From: Burkholderiales bacterium | Lineage (GTDB): Bacteria > Pseudomonadota > Gammaproteobacteria > Burkholderiales > Burkholderiaceae_C | Assembly: GCA_021732385.1 (NCBI GenBank) | Contig: JAKFVA010000003.1 | Location: 56,622 to 120,621, forward strand | Direction: 5' to 3' | Length of the DNA: 64,000 bases | Shown: positions 41,667 through 50,268 of the stretch, piece after piece | How positions within the stretch are numbered: the first letter of the stretch is position 1 | Layout: the number at the start of each line of letters is the position of its first letter | Position numbers and translations under genes: made by a program | The notes under the pieces: generated by a model | Databases searched by the model: none | Told to the model about the DNA's origin: nothing | Seen by the model: the letters and a program-made list of their open reading frames with translations, nothing else

Positions 41667-42926
41667 CTAAGCCACAACGCCACGCGCCTTGAGCGCAGCA
41701 ATCTGCTCGGGTGCCAGGCCTATCTCGCGCAGCACGGCGTCGGTGTCTTGCCCCAGCGTGGGTGCGTTGCGGCGGTGGCTGCCGGGGGTGGCGCTGAGTT
41801 TGGGCACAAAGCCGGGCACGGCCAGGCGGCTGCCATCGCTCATGTGCACCTGGTTAATCATGCCGCGGGCCTGGTAGTGGGGGTCAGCCGCAATGTCGGC
41901 CACGGTGTAGATTTTGCCGCTGGGCACAGCAGCGGCGTCCAGCGCCGCCAGCACATCGGCCACGCTGTGCTTTGCCGTCCACTCGCCAATTGCGGCGTCC
42001 AGTTCTTGCACCCGCGCCACGCGTCCGGTGTTGCTGGCCAGGCCTGCGTCGTTGGCTAAATCAGGGCGGCCAATGCAGGCCATCAGGCGTTTGAAAATGC
42101 TGTCGCCATTACCGGCAATCAAGGCGTAGCCCCCATCGGCACACACATAGGCATTGGTGGGCGCAATGCCGGGCAGCGCACTGCCCGCCGCGCCGCGCAC
42201 CGCGCCAAACGCGCTGTATTCGGGCAGCAAACTCTCCATGCAGTTGAACACTGATTCATACAGCGCCACGTCAATCACCTGCCCGCGGCCTTGCGGCGCA
42301 TCGGCGCTTACCGTTTTATGGCGTGCTTGCAGCGCAAGCAAAATGCCAATCACACCATGCAGCGCCGCCAGCGTGTCGCCAATGCTGATGCCGGTGCGCA
42401 CCGGCACGCGGCCCGGCTCGCCAGTCAGGTGGCGCAGGCCGCCCATGGCTTCGCCCACCACGCCAAAACCAGGGCGGTCGCGGTAAGGGCCAGTCTGGCC
42501 GTAGCCGCTAACGCGCAGCACGATCAGTTTGGGATTGGCGGCCAGCAAATCGTCGGGCGCCAGGCCCCAGCCTTCCATTGCGCCGGGACGAAAGTTTTCT
42601 ATCAGCACATCAGCGTCTTGTGCCAGCTGGCGAACCAGGGCCTGGCCTTCTGCCAAACGCAAATCCAGCGCCAGCGAGCGCTTGTTGCGCGACTGCACCT
42701 GCCACCAGACCGAGGTGCCGTCCTTCACCAAACGCCACTGACGCAATGGGTCGCCACCACCCTGACCATCGGGTTTGGGCGGCGGCTCGATCTTGATGAC
42801 ATCGGCACCAAAATCGGCCAGGGTTTTGGCGGCAAACGGGCCGGCAATGAGCTGGCCAAGCTCAAGAACTTTGAGGCCCAGCAAGGGGCCGTGAGACGCG
42901 GGGATGTCAGGAGTGGTCATGCGCAC
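41667..42926 (-). CDS. CaiB/BaiF family CoA transferase
   Basis: This 419-residue protein has the family III CoA-transferase pattern: LLGLKVLELGQLIAGPFAAK, TLADFGADVIKIEPPP, NKRSLALDLRLAEGQALVRQ, DVLIENFRPGAMEGWGLAP and GQTGPYRDRPGFG. The ENFRPG motif and the fold suggest CoA transfer between acyl groups and a carboxylic acid. The substrate is unknown. It ends next to the toxin-antitoxin region and is preceded by the PHA-granule gene. Confidence 0.9.
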   Translation of the reverse strand: MRMTTPDIPASHGPLLGLKVLELGQLIAGPFAAKTLADFGADVIKIEPPPKPDGQGGGDPLRQWRLVKDGTSVWWQVQSRNKRSLALDLRLAEGQALVRQLAQDADVLIENFRPGAMEGWGLAPDDLLAANPKLIVLRVSGYGQTGPYRDRPGFGVVGEAMGGLRHLTGEPGRVPVRTGISIGDTLAALHGVIGILLALQARHKTVSADAPQGRGQVIDVALYESVFNCMESLLPEYSAFGAVRGAAGSALPGIAPTNAYVCADGGYALIAGNGDSIFKRLMACIGRPDLANDAGLASNTGRVARVQELDAAIGEWTAKHSVADVLAALDAAAVPSGKIYTVADIAADPHYQARGMINQVHMSDGSRLAVPGFVPKLSATPGSHRRNAPTLGQDTDAVLREIGLAPEQIAALKARGVVA

Positions 42927-42941
42927 AAGCAGGGCATGGGG

Positions 42942-43319
42942 TCAGGCTTTTTTGCGGCCGGCAGGGGGTTTACCTGTGGCTTTTAAAGCCGTTTTTACGC
43001 TGGCTTTGGCGGCGCTTTTAGCTGGGGTTTTGGCCTCCAGCAACGTATCCAGGTTCTTGCTGATTTCGGCTTCAATCTTGCCTTTGAAGGCACTGAACAA
43101 GAAGCCCAGTTTGGCTTCCAGCGTGAACGCGCTGGCGGTTACCTCCAGGGTGCCGCTGACGCCACTGCGCTCAAAGCTGACGGTGTCAACGGTGGTGCCT
43201 TCTTCATAGGTGCAGGCCATGTCAAGCTGTTCTTCAGCCTGCTCGGCCCACTTGAAAGCCAGTTTGCGCGCCTTGGCCAAGCCCAAAGCGTGGGCGCGTT
43301 CTACGTGTATGTCAGCCAC
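42942..43319 (-). CDS. Polyhydroxyalkanoic acid system family protein
   Basis: This protein of about 125 residues starts at GTG 43319 with AAGGAGACTCGC upstream; the N-terminus VADIHVERAHALGLAKARKL then AFKWAEQAEEQLDMACTYEE matches small PHA-system proteins. FRSGVSGTLEVTASAFTLEA-type residues form the core, and the C-terminus is Lys/Ala-rich (KSAAKASVKTALKATGKPPA), a phasin-like tail. It overlaps the preceding peptidase gene by eight bases. Role in PHA granules is inferred from family. Confidence 0.75.
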   Translation of the reverse strand: MADIHVERAHALGLAKARKLAFKWAEQAEEQLDMACTYEEGTTVDTVSFERSGVSGTLEVTASAFTLEAKLGFLFSAFKGKIEAEISKNLDTLLEAKTPAKSAAKASVKTALKATGKPPAGRKKA

Positions 43320-44427
43320 CGCGAGTCTCCTTGAGTTGTTGGTGCCGCTGGTCTTTGGGCAATGCCGCCAGCCGTTTGACTGCATCATAAAACCGCGGCC
43401 AGTTGTTCCCCTGGCGCGCAAACAGCGCTTCAAAGGCGGGTACCAGGTCGTCGTAGGCGGCCTGCGCGCCCAGGGCAGCATTGTTGGCGCGGGCTACCCA
43501 CGGGTCGTATCCAGCGTAGCCCGACCAGCCGTTTTTAAGCTGCGCGTAGTTGCTGCGAAATTCCTTGAATGCGCTGTCTTTGGTCGCTGTTGGCGCAGGT
43601 CCATCGTGCGTTGCAGGCTGATTTGATGCGTAAATAGCGGTCAATTGCTGGCGCGTGGCCAGCGTCAGCGCCCGAAACTGCTGGCGGCGGCTGTCAAAGG
43701 CCTGGTATTCGGCGCGTGTAGCGGGTGAGGCTTGCTCAGCCAGCCAGCGCTGCGCGCCCAGCCGCTCCACCGCAGTGGCAAACGATTCATTGAAAACCGT
43801 GTCGCCCTCGGCAAACACCACCTGGTGCGCCAGTTCATGAAACACCAGCCGCGCCAGCTCGCCCTCAGGGTAATTGATAAAGGTGTTGAGTAGCGGGTCG
43901 CCCCCAGCCCAATTGAGCCAGCCCAGGGTGGAATAGGCGGGCACGCCGTAAACGCTCACCTCCCAGCCTTCGGTTTGCAATTGGGTTGCCAGGGCACGGG
44001 CCTGCGCTTCTTCAAAATAACCGCGGTAACCCACGCAGCCCGTGACAGGGAAACACCAGGTTTTGAGCGTGAGGGAATCAACCGGCGCGGCCACCACGTT
44101 CCACACCACGGCGCTACGCTGAAGGTCGGCATACGCGCGGTAGCTGGGGTTGTCGGGCAGGCCCAGTTGCGTCACGGCATAGTGGCGGATGCGCTGAGAC
44201 AGCTCAAGACGGGCTTTCAGGGTCGCGCTGGCTTGTTCGTCTTGCAGCCAGTCTTTAACCGGCCGGGCAGCTTGCATCAGCTGCAAGTGCCCACTGACTG
44301 ACTGCCAGTAGTAGCCCAGATCCACCACGCTGGCACAACCGCCCAAGCCCAGCAAGGTGGCGGCAGCCATCCAGCGTAGGCGCTGTAACCCCTGGTTAAG
44401 CTGTGTGCGAATTTTCACTATTGGCAT
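43312..44427 (-). CDS. Predicted zinc aminopeptidase, lipoprotein
   Basis: This 371-residue protein from ATG 44427 has a lipobox (LGLGGCAS) after a short leader, suggesting membrane anchoring. HELAHQ with EGDTVFNESFATAVERLG is a gluzincin-like metal site (HExxH plus distal Glu). YFEEAQARALATQLQTEGWE and STLGWLNWAGGDPLLNTFI match the COG4324 predicted aminopeptidases. The upstream frame extension lacks support. It precedes the PHA gene in an overlapping pair. Confidence 0.8.
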   Translation of the reverse strand: MPIVKIRTQLNQGLQRLRWMAAATLLGLGGCASVVDLGYYWQSVSGHLQLMQAARPVKDWLQDEQASATLKARLELSQRIRHYAVTQLGLPDNPSYRAYADLQRSAVVWNVVAAPVDSLTLKTWCFPVTGCVGYRGYFEEAQARALATQLQTEGWEVSVYGVPAYSTLGWLNWAGGDPLLNTFINYPEGELARLVFHELAHQVVFAEGDTVFNESFATAVERLGAQRWLAEQASPATRAEYQAFDSRRQQFRALTLATRQQLTAIYASNQPATHDGPAPTATKDSAFKEFRSNYAQLKNGWSGYAGYDPWVARANNAALGAQAAYDDLVPAFEALFARQGNNWPRFYDAVKRLAALPKDQRHQQLKETRGG

Positions 44428-44608
44428 TGTTTCATATACAGTGCACGGGCTATGGCTGCTGCATGGCGTTTGCCGCTGGACTAGGTAGTTCCCCGATAGT
44501 GGCACCCGCCAATTCAGAGATGCCATTTGCCCGAAACCTAGGGGATTCCCATAGCCACGCCTTCATTGATCTGCAACAATTTGCATAGGTAGTTACAAGG
44601 AGCACCTC

Positions 44609-45733
44609 ATGAAACGCCGTCAATTCGCACTTGCTGGTTTGCTGGCCAGCCCATTGGCTCCCCACCTGGTGTGGGCACAGGCTGGTACCAGAGTGGTATT
44701 GGGCCAATCTGCGCCCACCACTGGCCCGGCTGCGCAACTGGGCATTCAGTTCCATGCAGGGGCCAAATTGTATTTTGATGCGGTCAATGCCAAAGGCGGC
44801 GTGCTGGGCCGCACCATCGAGTTGCGCTTGACTGACGACGGCTACGAGCCGGTGCGTACCGCTGCCAACACCAAGAAATTTATTGAAGACGGCGTATTTG
44901 CATTGTTTGGCTACATTGGCACGCCCACCAGCCTGGCTGCGCTGCCGCTGGCCACTGAAGCCAAAGTACCGTTTTTTGCCCCCTTTACCGGCGCACAAGC
45001 GCTTCGCGAGCCTTACAACCGGTACGCCGTGCATGTGCGGGCTTCCTACTTTGACGAGACTGCTGCCATTGTCAGGCAGGCCGATTCAGTGGGTATCAAA
45101 AAACTGGCCGTGTTCTACCAGAACGACGCCTATGGCAAAACCGGGTTGGAGGGCGTAACGCGGGCACTGGCCACGCTGAACCGCAAGCCCGTCAGTACCG
45201 GCACGGTAGAGCGCAACACGGTTGATGTAGCCAAAGCGGTAACCGACATCATGGCGATGCAACCCGAGGCGATTGTGCAGATCAGCGCCTACAAATCCTG
45301 CGCCGCTTTCATTCGCGAGGTGCGCAAGGTGGGTTTTGGTGGCACCTTCTACAACGTGTCGTTCGTTGGCACGCAGGCGCTTGGCACCGAGTTGGGCAAA
45401 GATGCGCGCGGCGTGGCGGTCAGCCAGGTCATGCCATTCCCTTTTTCACCCATGACTTTGTTGTCGGGTGAATACCAGGCGGCCTTGGCCACCAACAAGG
45501 AACTGACGGCCAACTACTCCAGCATGGAAGGTTTTGTAGCCGCCAAAGTGTTTGTGGAAGCTTTGAGGCGCGCGGGACGCAACGCCACCTCAGAAGAGTT
45601 TTTGACGGCGCTAGAGACTATGCAAAACCACAACTTGGGCGGCTTTGTGGTGGATTTCGCCCCACGCAAGCATGAAGGCTCCAAGTTTGTTGAGCTGACC
45701 ATGCTTGACTCTACGGGCCGCGTACGCCGCTAG
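44609..45733 (+). CDS. Branched-chain amino acid-type ABC substrate-binding protein
   Basis: This 374-residue protein starts MKRRQFALAGLLASPLAPHL with a signal peptide, possibly Tat-like. The mature body (RVVLGQSAPTTGPAAQLGIQ, VNAKGGVLGRTIELRLTDDG, FIEDGVFALFGYIGTPTSLA) is a type I periplasmic-binding (LivJ/AmiC-like) fold. No permease or ATPase of the same system is nearby, so it works as an orphan component or sensor. AAGGAGCACCTC precedes the ATG. Confidence 0.85.
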   Translation: MKRRQFALAGLLASPLAPHLVWAQAGTRVVLGQSAPTTGPAAQLGIQFHAGAKLYFDAVNAKGGVLGRTIELRLTDDGYEPVRTAANTKKFIEDGVFALFGYIGTPTSLAALPLATEAKVPFFAPFTGAQALREPYNRYAVHVRASYFDETAAIVRQADSVGIKKLAVFYQNDAYGKTGLEGVTRALATLNRKPVSTGTVERNTVDVAKAVTDIMAMQPEAIVQISAYKSCAAFIREVRKVGFGGTFYNVSFVGTQALGTELGKDARGVAVSQVMPFPFSPMTLLSGEYQAALATNKELTANYSSMEGFVAAKVFVEALRRAGRNATSEEFLTALETMQNHNLGGFVVDFAPRKHEGSKFVELTMLDSTGRVRR

Positions 45734-45737
45734 GGCG

Positions 45738-47681
45738 TTAAACGCTGACAGGAAAGCCTGCAACTGCCGCGGCATCATCAGCAGGGTCTTCCTGGGAGCG
45801 GGCGCTTTGCTGCAAGGCCCACATCTGCGCGTAGCGGCCGTTTTGTGCCAACAGCTGGGCATGGGCGCCGCGCTCCACAATGCGGCCCTGCTCCAGCACC
45901 AAGATTTCATGTGCATCCACCACGGTTGACAGGCGGTGGGCAATAACCAGCGTGGTCTTGTTTTGCGCCACACTGTGCAACGAGGCGGCAATGGCCCGCT
46001 CATTGGCGGAATCAAGTGCCGACGTGGCTTCGTCAAAAATCAGTATGGGCGGGTCTTTGAGCAGGGTGCGGGCAATCGCCACGCGCTGCTTTTCACCGCC
46101 TGAAAGCTTCAGGCCGCGCTCACCCACCATGGTGTTGTAGCCCAGCGGCGAGGCGGCAATAAAGTCATGAATCCGCGCCGCCTGGGCTACTGCCACTACC
46201 TCACCGTGGCTAGCACCGGGTTTGCCGTAGGCAATGTTGTATTCCACGGTGTCGTTGAACAACACAGTGTCTTGGGGCACGATGCCAATCGCCTGGCGCA
46301 GGCTGGTCTGGGTAACCTGCTTGATATCCTGCCCGGCAATGGTGATGCGGCCCGCCTGCACATCGTAGAAACGAAACAACAGGCGTGACAGGGTGGATTT
46401 TCCGGCGCCCGACGAACCCACCACGGCCACGGTTTTACCAGCGGGTATTTCAAAGCTGATGTTGTCAAACAAAGGGCTGTTTGCGTTTGCCGGGTTTGTA
46501 GCCTGGGCGGCATACGAAAACACCACATTCTCAAACCGCACGGTGGGTGGCCCGTCAATGCGCAATGACACAGCACCGGGGGTATCAGCCACCTCGCGCT
46601 CACGCTCGAGTAGCACAAACATCTTGTCGAGATCAGTCAGGCTTTGCTTGATCTCGCGGTAGATCACGCCCAGAAAATTCAGCGGGATATACAACTGGAT
46701 CATGAAGGCGTTAACCATGACCAGATCCCCCAGCGTCATGCGGCCATCGACCACGCCCTGGGTGGCGCGCCAAAGCATGGCCACGAGCGCGGTGGCAATG
46801 ATCAGTTGCTGGCCAGTGTTGAGCAAAGACAGCGTGGTCTGGCTCTTGAGTGCAGCGCGGCGGTAGCGCTCCAGCCCCTCGTCGTAGCGGCGCGCCTCAA
46901 ACTGCTCGTTGTTGAAGTACTTGACGGTTTCGTAATTCAAAAGCGAATCGATGGCGCGGTTGTGCACGCTTGAATCCAGCTCATTCATCTTGACGCGAAA
47001 TTGGGTGCGCCACTCGGTTACTGTCACCGTAAAGGCAATGTAGAGCACCAAGGCTGTGAGCGTGATCCAGGCAAAGCCGCTGTCAAACTTGACCGCCAGG
47101 ATGCTGAGCACCAGAACCACCTCAATCAGCGTGGGAATGATGCTGTAGAGCGAATACGAAATCAGTGAGTGGATGCCGCGTGTGCCGCGTTCGATATCGC
47201 GCGTCATGCCGCCGGTTTGCCGCTCGAGGTGAAAGCGCAGTGACAGCGCATGCAGATGCGAAAACACCTGCAGGGCAATGCTGCGCGCCGTGCCTTCAGT
47301 GGCTTTGGCAAACACCAGTTCGCGCAGCTCTGTAAACAAAGAGGTACTCAGGCGCAATGCGGCATAGGCTACTAGCAGGCCAACCGGCACCACCAGCAAT
47401 GCGGTGCCAGTGCTAAACCCCGCGCCAGCAGGCCCCGCTGTTGCCGGGTTCATGCTGTCCACCAGCTCCTTGAGCAAAAGCGGCACACTCACATTCGCCA
47501 GCTTGGCCCCAACCATGAAAGACAGCGCCGCCAGCACCCGCCATTTGTATTCCCACAGGTAGGGAAACAGGCGCAGCAAGGTTGCCCAATCACTGCGCTT
47601 GGGTTTGCCAGGCTGGGCTGATTGTGTGCCAGCTGCTGCTGGAGCGGCAGGCTGCGCGGTTTGGATGGCTTCAGGGCGCAT
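45738..47681 (-). CDS. ABC transporter half-molecule of the ATM1/heavy-metal type
   Basis: This protein of about 647 residues has a six-helix exporter domain (WKYKWRVLAALSFMVGAKL-like entry, GGMTRDIERGTRGIHSLISY) followed by an ATPase with Walker A SSGAGKST, signature LSGGEKQRVAIARTLL and Walker B ILIFDEATSALD. NYETVKYFNNE is typical of ATM1/HMT1 types, linked to Fe-S or glutathione conjugate export. ATG 47681 is chosen over TTG 47690. It converges with the solute-binding gene by five bases. Confidence 0.85.
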   Translation of the reverse strand: MRPEAIQTAQPAAPAAAGTQSAQPGKPKRSDWATLLRLFPYLWEYKWRVLAALSFMVGAKLANVSVPLLLKELVDSMNPATAGPAGAGFSTGTALLVVPVGLLVAYAALRLSTSLFTELRELVFAKATEGTARSIALQVFSHLHALSLRFHLERQTGGMTRDIERGTRGIHSLISYSLYSIIPTLIEVVLVLSILAVKFDSGFAWITLTALVLYIAFTVTVTEWRTQFRVKMNELDSSVHNRAIDSLLNYETVKYFNNEQFEARRYDEGLERYRRAALKSQTTLSLLNTGQQLIIATALVAMLWRATQGVVDGRMTLGDLVMVNAFMIQLYIPLNFLGVIYREIKQSLTDLDKMFVLLEREREVADTPGAVSLRIDGPPTVRFENVVFSYAAQATNPANANSPLFDNISFEIPAGKTVAVVGSSGAGKSTLSRLLFRFYDVQAGRITIAGQDIKQVTQTSLRQAIGIVPQDTVLFNDTVEYNIAYGKPGASHGEVVAVAQAARIHDFIAASPLGYNTMVGERGLKLSGGEKQRVAIARTLLKDPPILIFDEATSALDSANERAIAASLHSVAQNKTTLVIAHRLSTVVDAHEILVLEQGRIVERGAHAQLLAQNGRYAQMWALQQSARSQEDPADDAAAVAGFPVSV

Positions 47682-47720
47682 CAGGGACAATCAGGCAAGT
47701 CATTACTTTGCATTGTGCCC

Positions 47721-48131
47721 ATGTCTTCCACCAACAGCCCTGCCAGCGTTACATTGCCCACCGACACCTCGCTGGTACTCAAGGTAATTCCCATGCCGGC
47801 AGATTGCAATGCCAATGGCGATATTTTTGGCGGCTGGGTCATGGCGCAGGTTGACCTGGCGGGTGCGGTGCTGGCCGCCCGTCATGTGCGCGGGCGCATG
47901 GCCACGGTGGCGGTGAACCAGTTCATTTTCAAGCAGCCGGTGCGGGTGGGGGACATCTTGAGCTTTTTCTCGCACCTGACGCGCACTGGAAACACCTCGA
48001 TCACGGTGCAAGTTGAGGTCTATGCCGAGCGCTTTGCCAACCAGGGACACTACATCAAGGTCACGGAAGCCAGCCTGACCTATGTAGCCATAGACGAAAG
48101 CGGCAAACCCCGCCCTGTGCCCAAAGACTAG
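47721..48131 (+). CDS. Acyl-CoA thioesterase, hotdog fold (YciA-like)
   Basis: This 136-residue protein has the NANGDIFGGWVMAQVDLAGA motif with its catalytic Asp, VNQFIFKQPVRVGDILSFFS and VQVEVYAERFANQGHYIKVT, matching YciA-type acyl-CoA thioesterases. It hydrolyses acyl-CoA in the cytoplasm. ATG 47721 gives MSSTNSPASVTLPTDTSLVL. Its end overlaps the converging thioesterase gene by four bases. Confidence 0.9.
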   Translation: MSSTNSPASVTLPTDTSLVLKVIPMPADCNANGDIFGGWVMAQVDLAGAVLAARHVRGRMATVAVNQFIFKQPVRVGDILSFFSHLTRTGNTSITVQVEVYAERFANQGHYIKVTEASLTYVAIDESGKPRPVPKD

Positions 48132-48607
48132 GACACGATGTAGGCACCGATGCCGGTAGACAGCAGCTGGCCATCCTTGCCAAAAAACTCCATGCGCGTT
48201 GAAGCTACGCGCGAGCCCAGGCGCAAAACTTCGGCACGAATTTCAAACTGCTCACCCACGCCAGGGCGCAGGTAATCCACCCGCAAATCAATCGTGCCGA
48301 GCTTGGAAAAGCGCTTAAGGCGCTCCAACGGAAGCTCGTTCATGTGGCGCGCGCCATTGGCCGCCAAAATAGCCAGGCCGCCCACCGCATCCAGGCTGGC
48401 ACTGATGACACCACCGTGAATCCGGTGGGTGGAAAAATGCCCCACCAGATCCGGGCGCATGACCAGTTTTACCACCACCTTATCGGGCTGCAGCAGCGTT
48501 ATTTTTAAACCCAGCAAGTGATTGAAGACAATTTTGTTTTCAAACAGATCGGTCAATGCCGCGATGAATTCGGGTTCGAAAACCACCGGTTGGGGAGCAG
48601 CTTTCAC
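48128..48607 (-). CDS. Hotdog-fold thioesterase (PaaI-like)
   Basis: This 159-residue protein starts at GTG 48607 overlapping the enoyl-CoA hydratase stop (GTGA). It shows HFSTHRIHGGVISASLDAVG with the HGGxxxxxxD thioesterase motif, and LRVDYLRPGVGEQFEIRAEV and ASTRMEFFGKDGQLLSTGIG. Cytoplasmic hydrolysis of acyl-CoA fits the operon, of which it is the last gene. Confidence 0.85.
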   Translation of the reverse strand: MKAAPQPVVFEPEFIAALTDLFENKIVFNHLLGLKITLLQPDKVVVKLVMRPDLVGHFSTHRIHGGVISASLDAVGGLAILAANGARHMNELPLERLKRFSKLGTIDLRVDYLRPGVGEQFEIRAEVLRLGSRVASTRMEFFGKDGQLLSTGIGAYIVS

Positions 48608-49368
48608 AGCTTGGAAAAATCTGGTTTGCGTTTTTCCATGAAGGCACCAAAGGCCTCGCGCGCGGCGGGTTCACGCAGCATGCGGCCAAAGCTTTGTGCC
48701 TCCAGGCCCATTTGCGCGGTGATTTGCGCAGCCTGGCCCTGCTTCATCAGGCGCTTGGTCTCCACCAGTGACGACAGCGGCTTGGCCGCCAGCTTGCGCG
48801 CCTGCGCTTGCGCCAGCGCACTGGCTTCGGTGGGGGCCACGATGCGATTAACCAGGCCGATCTCAAGCGCGGCTTCAGCCATAAAGGGCTCACCCAATAG
48901 CAGCGCCTCAGCGGCGCGGTGGTAGCCCATAAGCTGGGGCACCAGCAGGCTCGACGCCGCCTCCGGGCACAGCCCCAAGTTGACAAAAGGCAAGCTGAAA
49001 GCAGCGTTGTCACCGGCATACACCAGATCGCAATGCAGCAGCATGGTGGTGCCAATGCCCACTGCCGGGCCACAAACCGCAGCCACCAAAGGCTTGGCAA
49101 AGCTACTGAGGCTGCCTAAAAAGCGAAACACCGGTGCATCGGGCGTACTAGGTGGTGCTTGCAAAAAATCGCCAATGTCGTTGCCAGCAGAAAAAATGCT
49201 TTCATGGCCTTGAATCACCACCACACGCACAGCGGCATCATTGCTGGCTTGCACCAGCGCCTGTGCCAAGGTGCTGTACATGGCGGCGGTGAGGGAATTT
49301 TTTTTGTCCAGCCGGTTGATCGTCAGCGTTTGCACGCCTTGCTCGGTGTGAACCAGTATCTCGCTCAT
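48604..49368 (-). CDS. Enoyl-CoA hydratase/isomerase family protein
   Basis: This 254-residue crotonase shows TLTINRLDKKNSLTAAMYST, the oxyanion loop FSAGNDIGDFLQAPP and AAVCGPAVGIGTTMLLHCDL then FSLPFVNLGLCPEAASSLL. It is a single-domain enoyl-CoA hydratase/isomerase for fatty acid breakdown. CAGGAGATTCTT precedes ATG 49368. It follows TesB-like and TPR genes in the beta-oxidation operon. Confidence 0.9.
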   Translation of the reverse strand: MSEILVHTEQGVQTLTINRLDKKNSLTAAMYSTLAQALVQASNDAAVRVVVIQGHESIFSAGNDIGDFLQAPPSTPDAPVFRFLGSLSSFAKPLVAAVCGPAVGIGTTMLLHCDLVYAGDNAAFSLPFVNLGLCPEAASSLLVPQLMGYHRAAEALLLGEPFMAEAALEIGLVNRIVAPTEASALAQAQARKLAAKPLSSLVETKRLMKQGQAAQITAQMGLEAQSFGRMLREPAAREAFGAFMEKRKPDFSKL

Positions 49369-49409
49369 AAGAATCTCCTGATGATTTGTAGTATTGCGAA
49401 GTAGCCAGG

Positions 49410-50237
49410 CTACTCCTTGAAATAAACCAGTTGGTGCGACGTGACCAGCAAGGCACCGCTCTCACTCCAGACCTGCGCGGTTTGGTCAAAAAAGCCATGC
49501 CGAAACACCTGGGCACGCGCCTGCCCCAGCAGGTAGCCGGTGCCGGTGCTGTGCAGTTGTTCGTTGCTGGCATGGAAGTAAATGGTCATTGACACAGTGC
49601 CCACTGGCACACGGGTGGCACGGCGCAGCCACAGGCGCGGGTAGAACACATCGGACATGGCGGTAAGCGAGGCAAAGTCCAGCGGGCGCAGCGGCTCGTC
49701 GCGCACCCACAGTTGCGTCAGGCTGCCAGTGCCGCCGCCATCCCACTGCGCGGGAATAGCACCTGCTACAAACCGCATGTCGTAGCGGTTGAGCCACTGC
49801 ATGGCATTCCTTAATTCTGCGCGCGTCAATGCCTGCGGCACGGCCACATCAGGCATGGGCGTATCGTTCATTTCCCAGGTGCTGCGGCGCAATGCGGTCA
49901 TGGCAGTGGCCGTAAGTACGACCTGCTCTTGCCCACTGGTATCGAGCTGGGTCAGGGCCAGCACCCAGTGCTGCGTGCTGCGGGTAGTGCGCACCGGTGT
50001 GGCACTGATTTGGTAGGGGCCAGCCGCCGTGCCACTGGCAAAGTTGACGGTGAGCGTCAGCGGCTCACCGAGGCGCCTGGGGTGTTGCCAGATGGCTTGC
50101 GCCAAGCTGGCGGCGCTGATGCCGCCATAAGGCCCGACCATGTTGTCGTAAGCTGGGCTGGTATTGCCGTGGAACAGATCCGGGTTGCTTGCGTCCGCTG
50201 CGAGTTGCAGGGCATGGTCAAGGGGATGCAAATTCAT
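49410..50237 (-). CDS. Acyl-CoA thioesterase, TesB-like double hotdog
   Basis: This 275-residue protein from ATG 50237 has AYDNMVGPYGGISAASLAQA, TLTVNFASGTAAGPYQISAT and, in the C-terminal half, LRPLDFASLTAMSDVFYPRL and VGTVSMTIYFHASNEQLHST. This is the TesB / acyl-CoA thioesterase II double-hotdog pattern. It lies between the TPR-methyltransferase and enoyl-CoA hydratase, consistent with trimming of acyl-CoA during lipid breakdown. Confidence 0.85.
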   Translation of the reverse strand: MNLHPLDHALQLAADASNPDLFHGNTSPAYDNMVGPYGGISAASLAQAIWQHPRRLGEPLTLTVNFASGTAAGPYQISATPVRTTRSTQHWVLALTQLDTSGQEQVVLTATAMTALRRSTWEMNDTPMPDVAVPQALTRAELRNAMQWLNRYDMRFVAGAIPAQWDGGGTGSLTQLWVRDEPLRPLDFASLTAMSDVFYPRLWLRRATRVPVGTVSMTIYFHASNEQLHSTGTGYLLGQARAQVFRHGFFDQTAQVWSESGALLVTSHQLVYFKE

Positions 50238-50268
50238 AAGGGCAGTATCGCGCCAGCTATGCGTTGCG

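Noticed and set aside
41450..41701. Minus-strand frame between the CoA transferase and toxin genes
   Set aside because: No domain, weak start and overlap with the conserved CoA-transferase end; it looks non-coding.
45705..45738. Terminator between the converging solute-binding and ABC genes
   Set aside because: The stop codons are only five bases apart and no stem with a T tract is visible.
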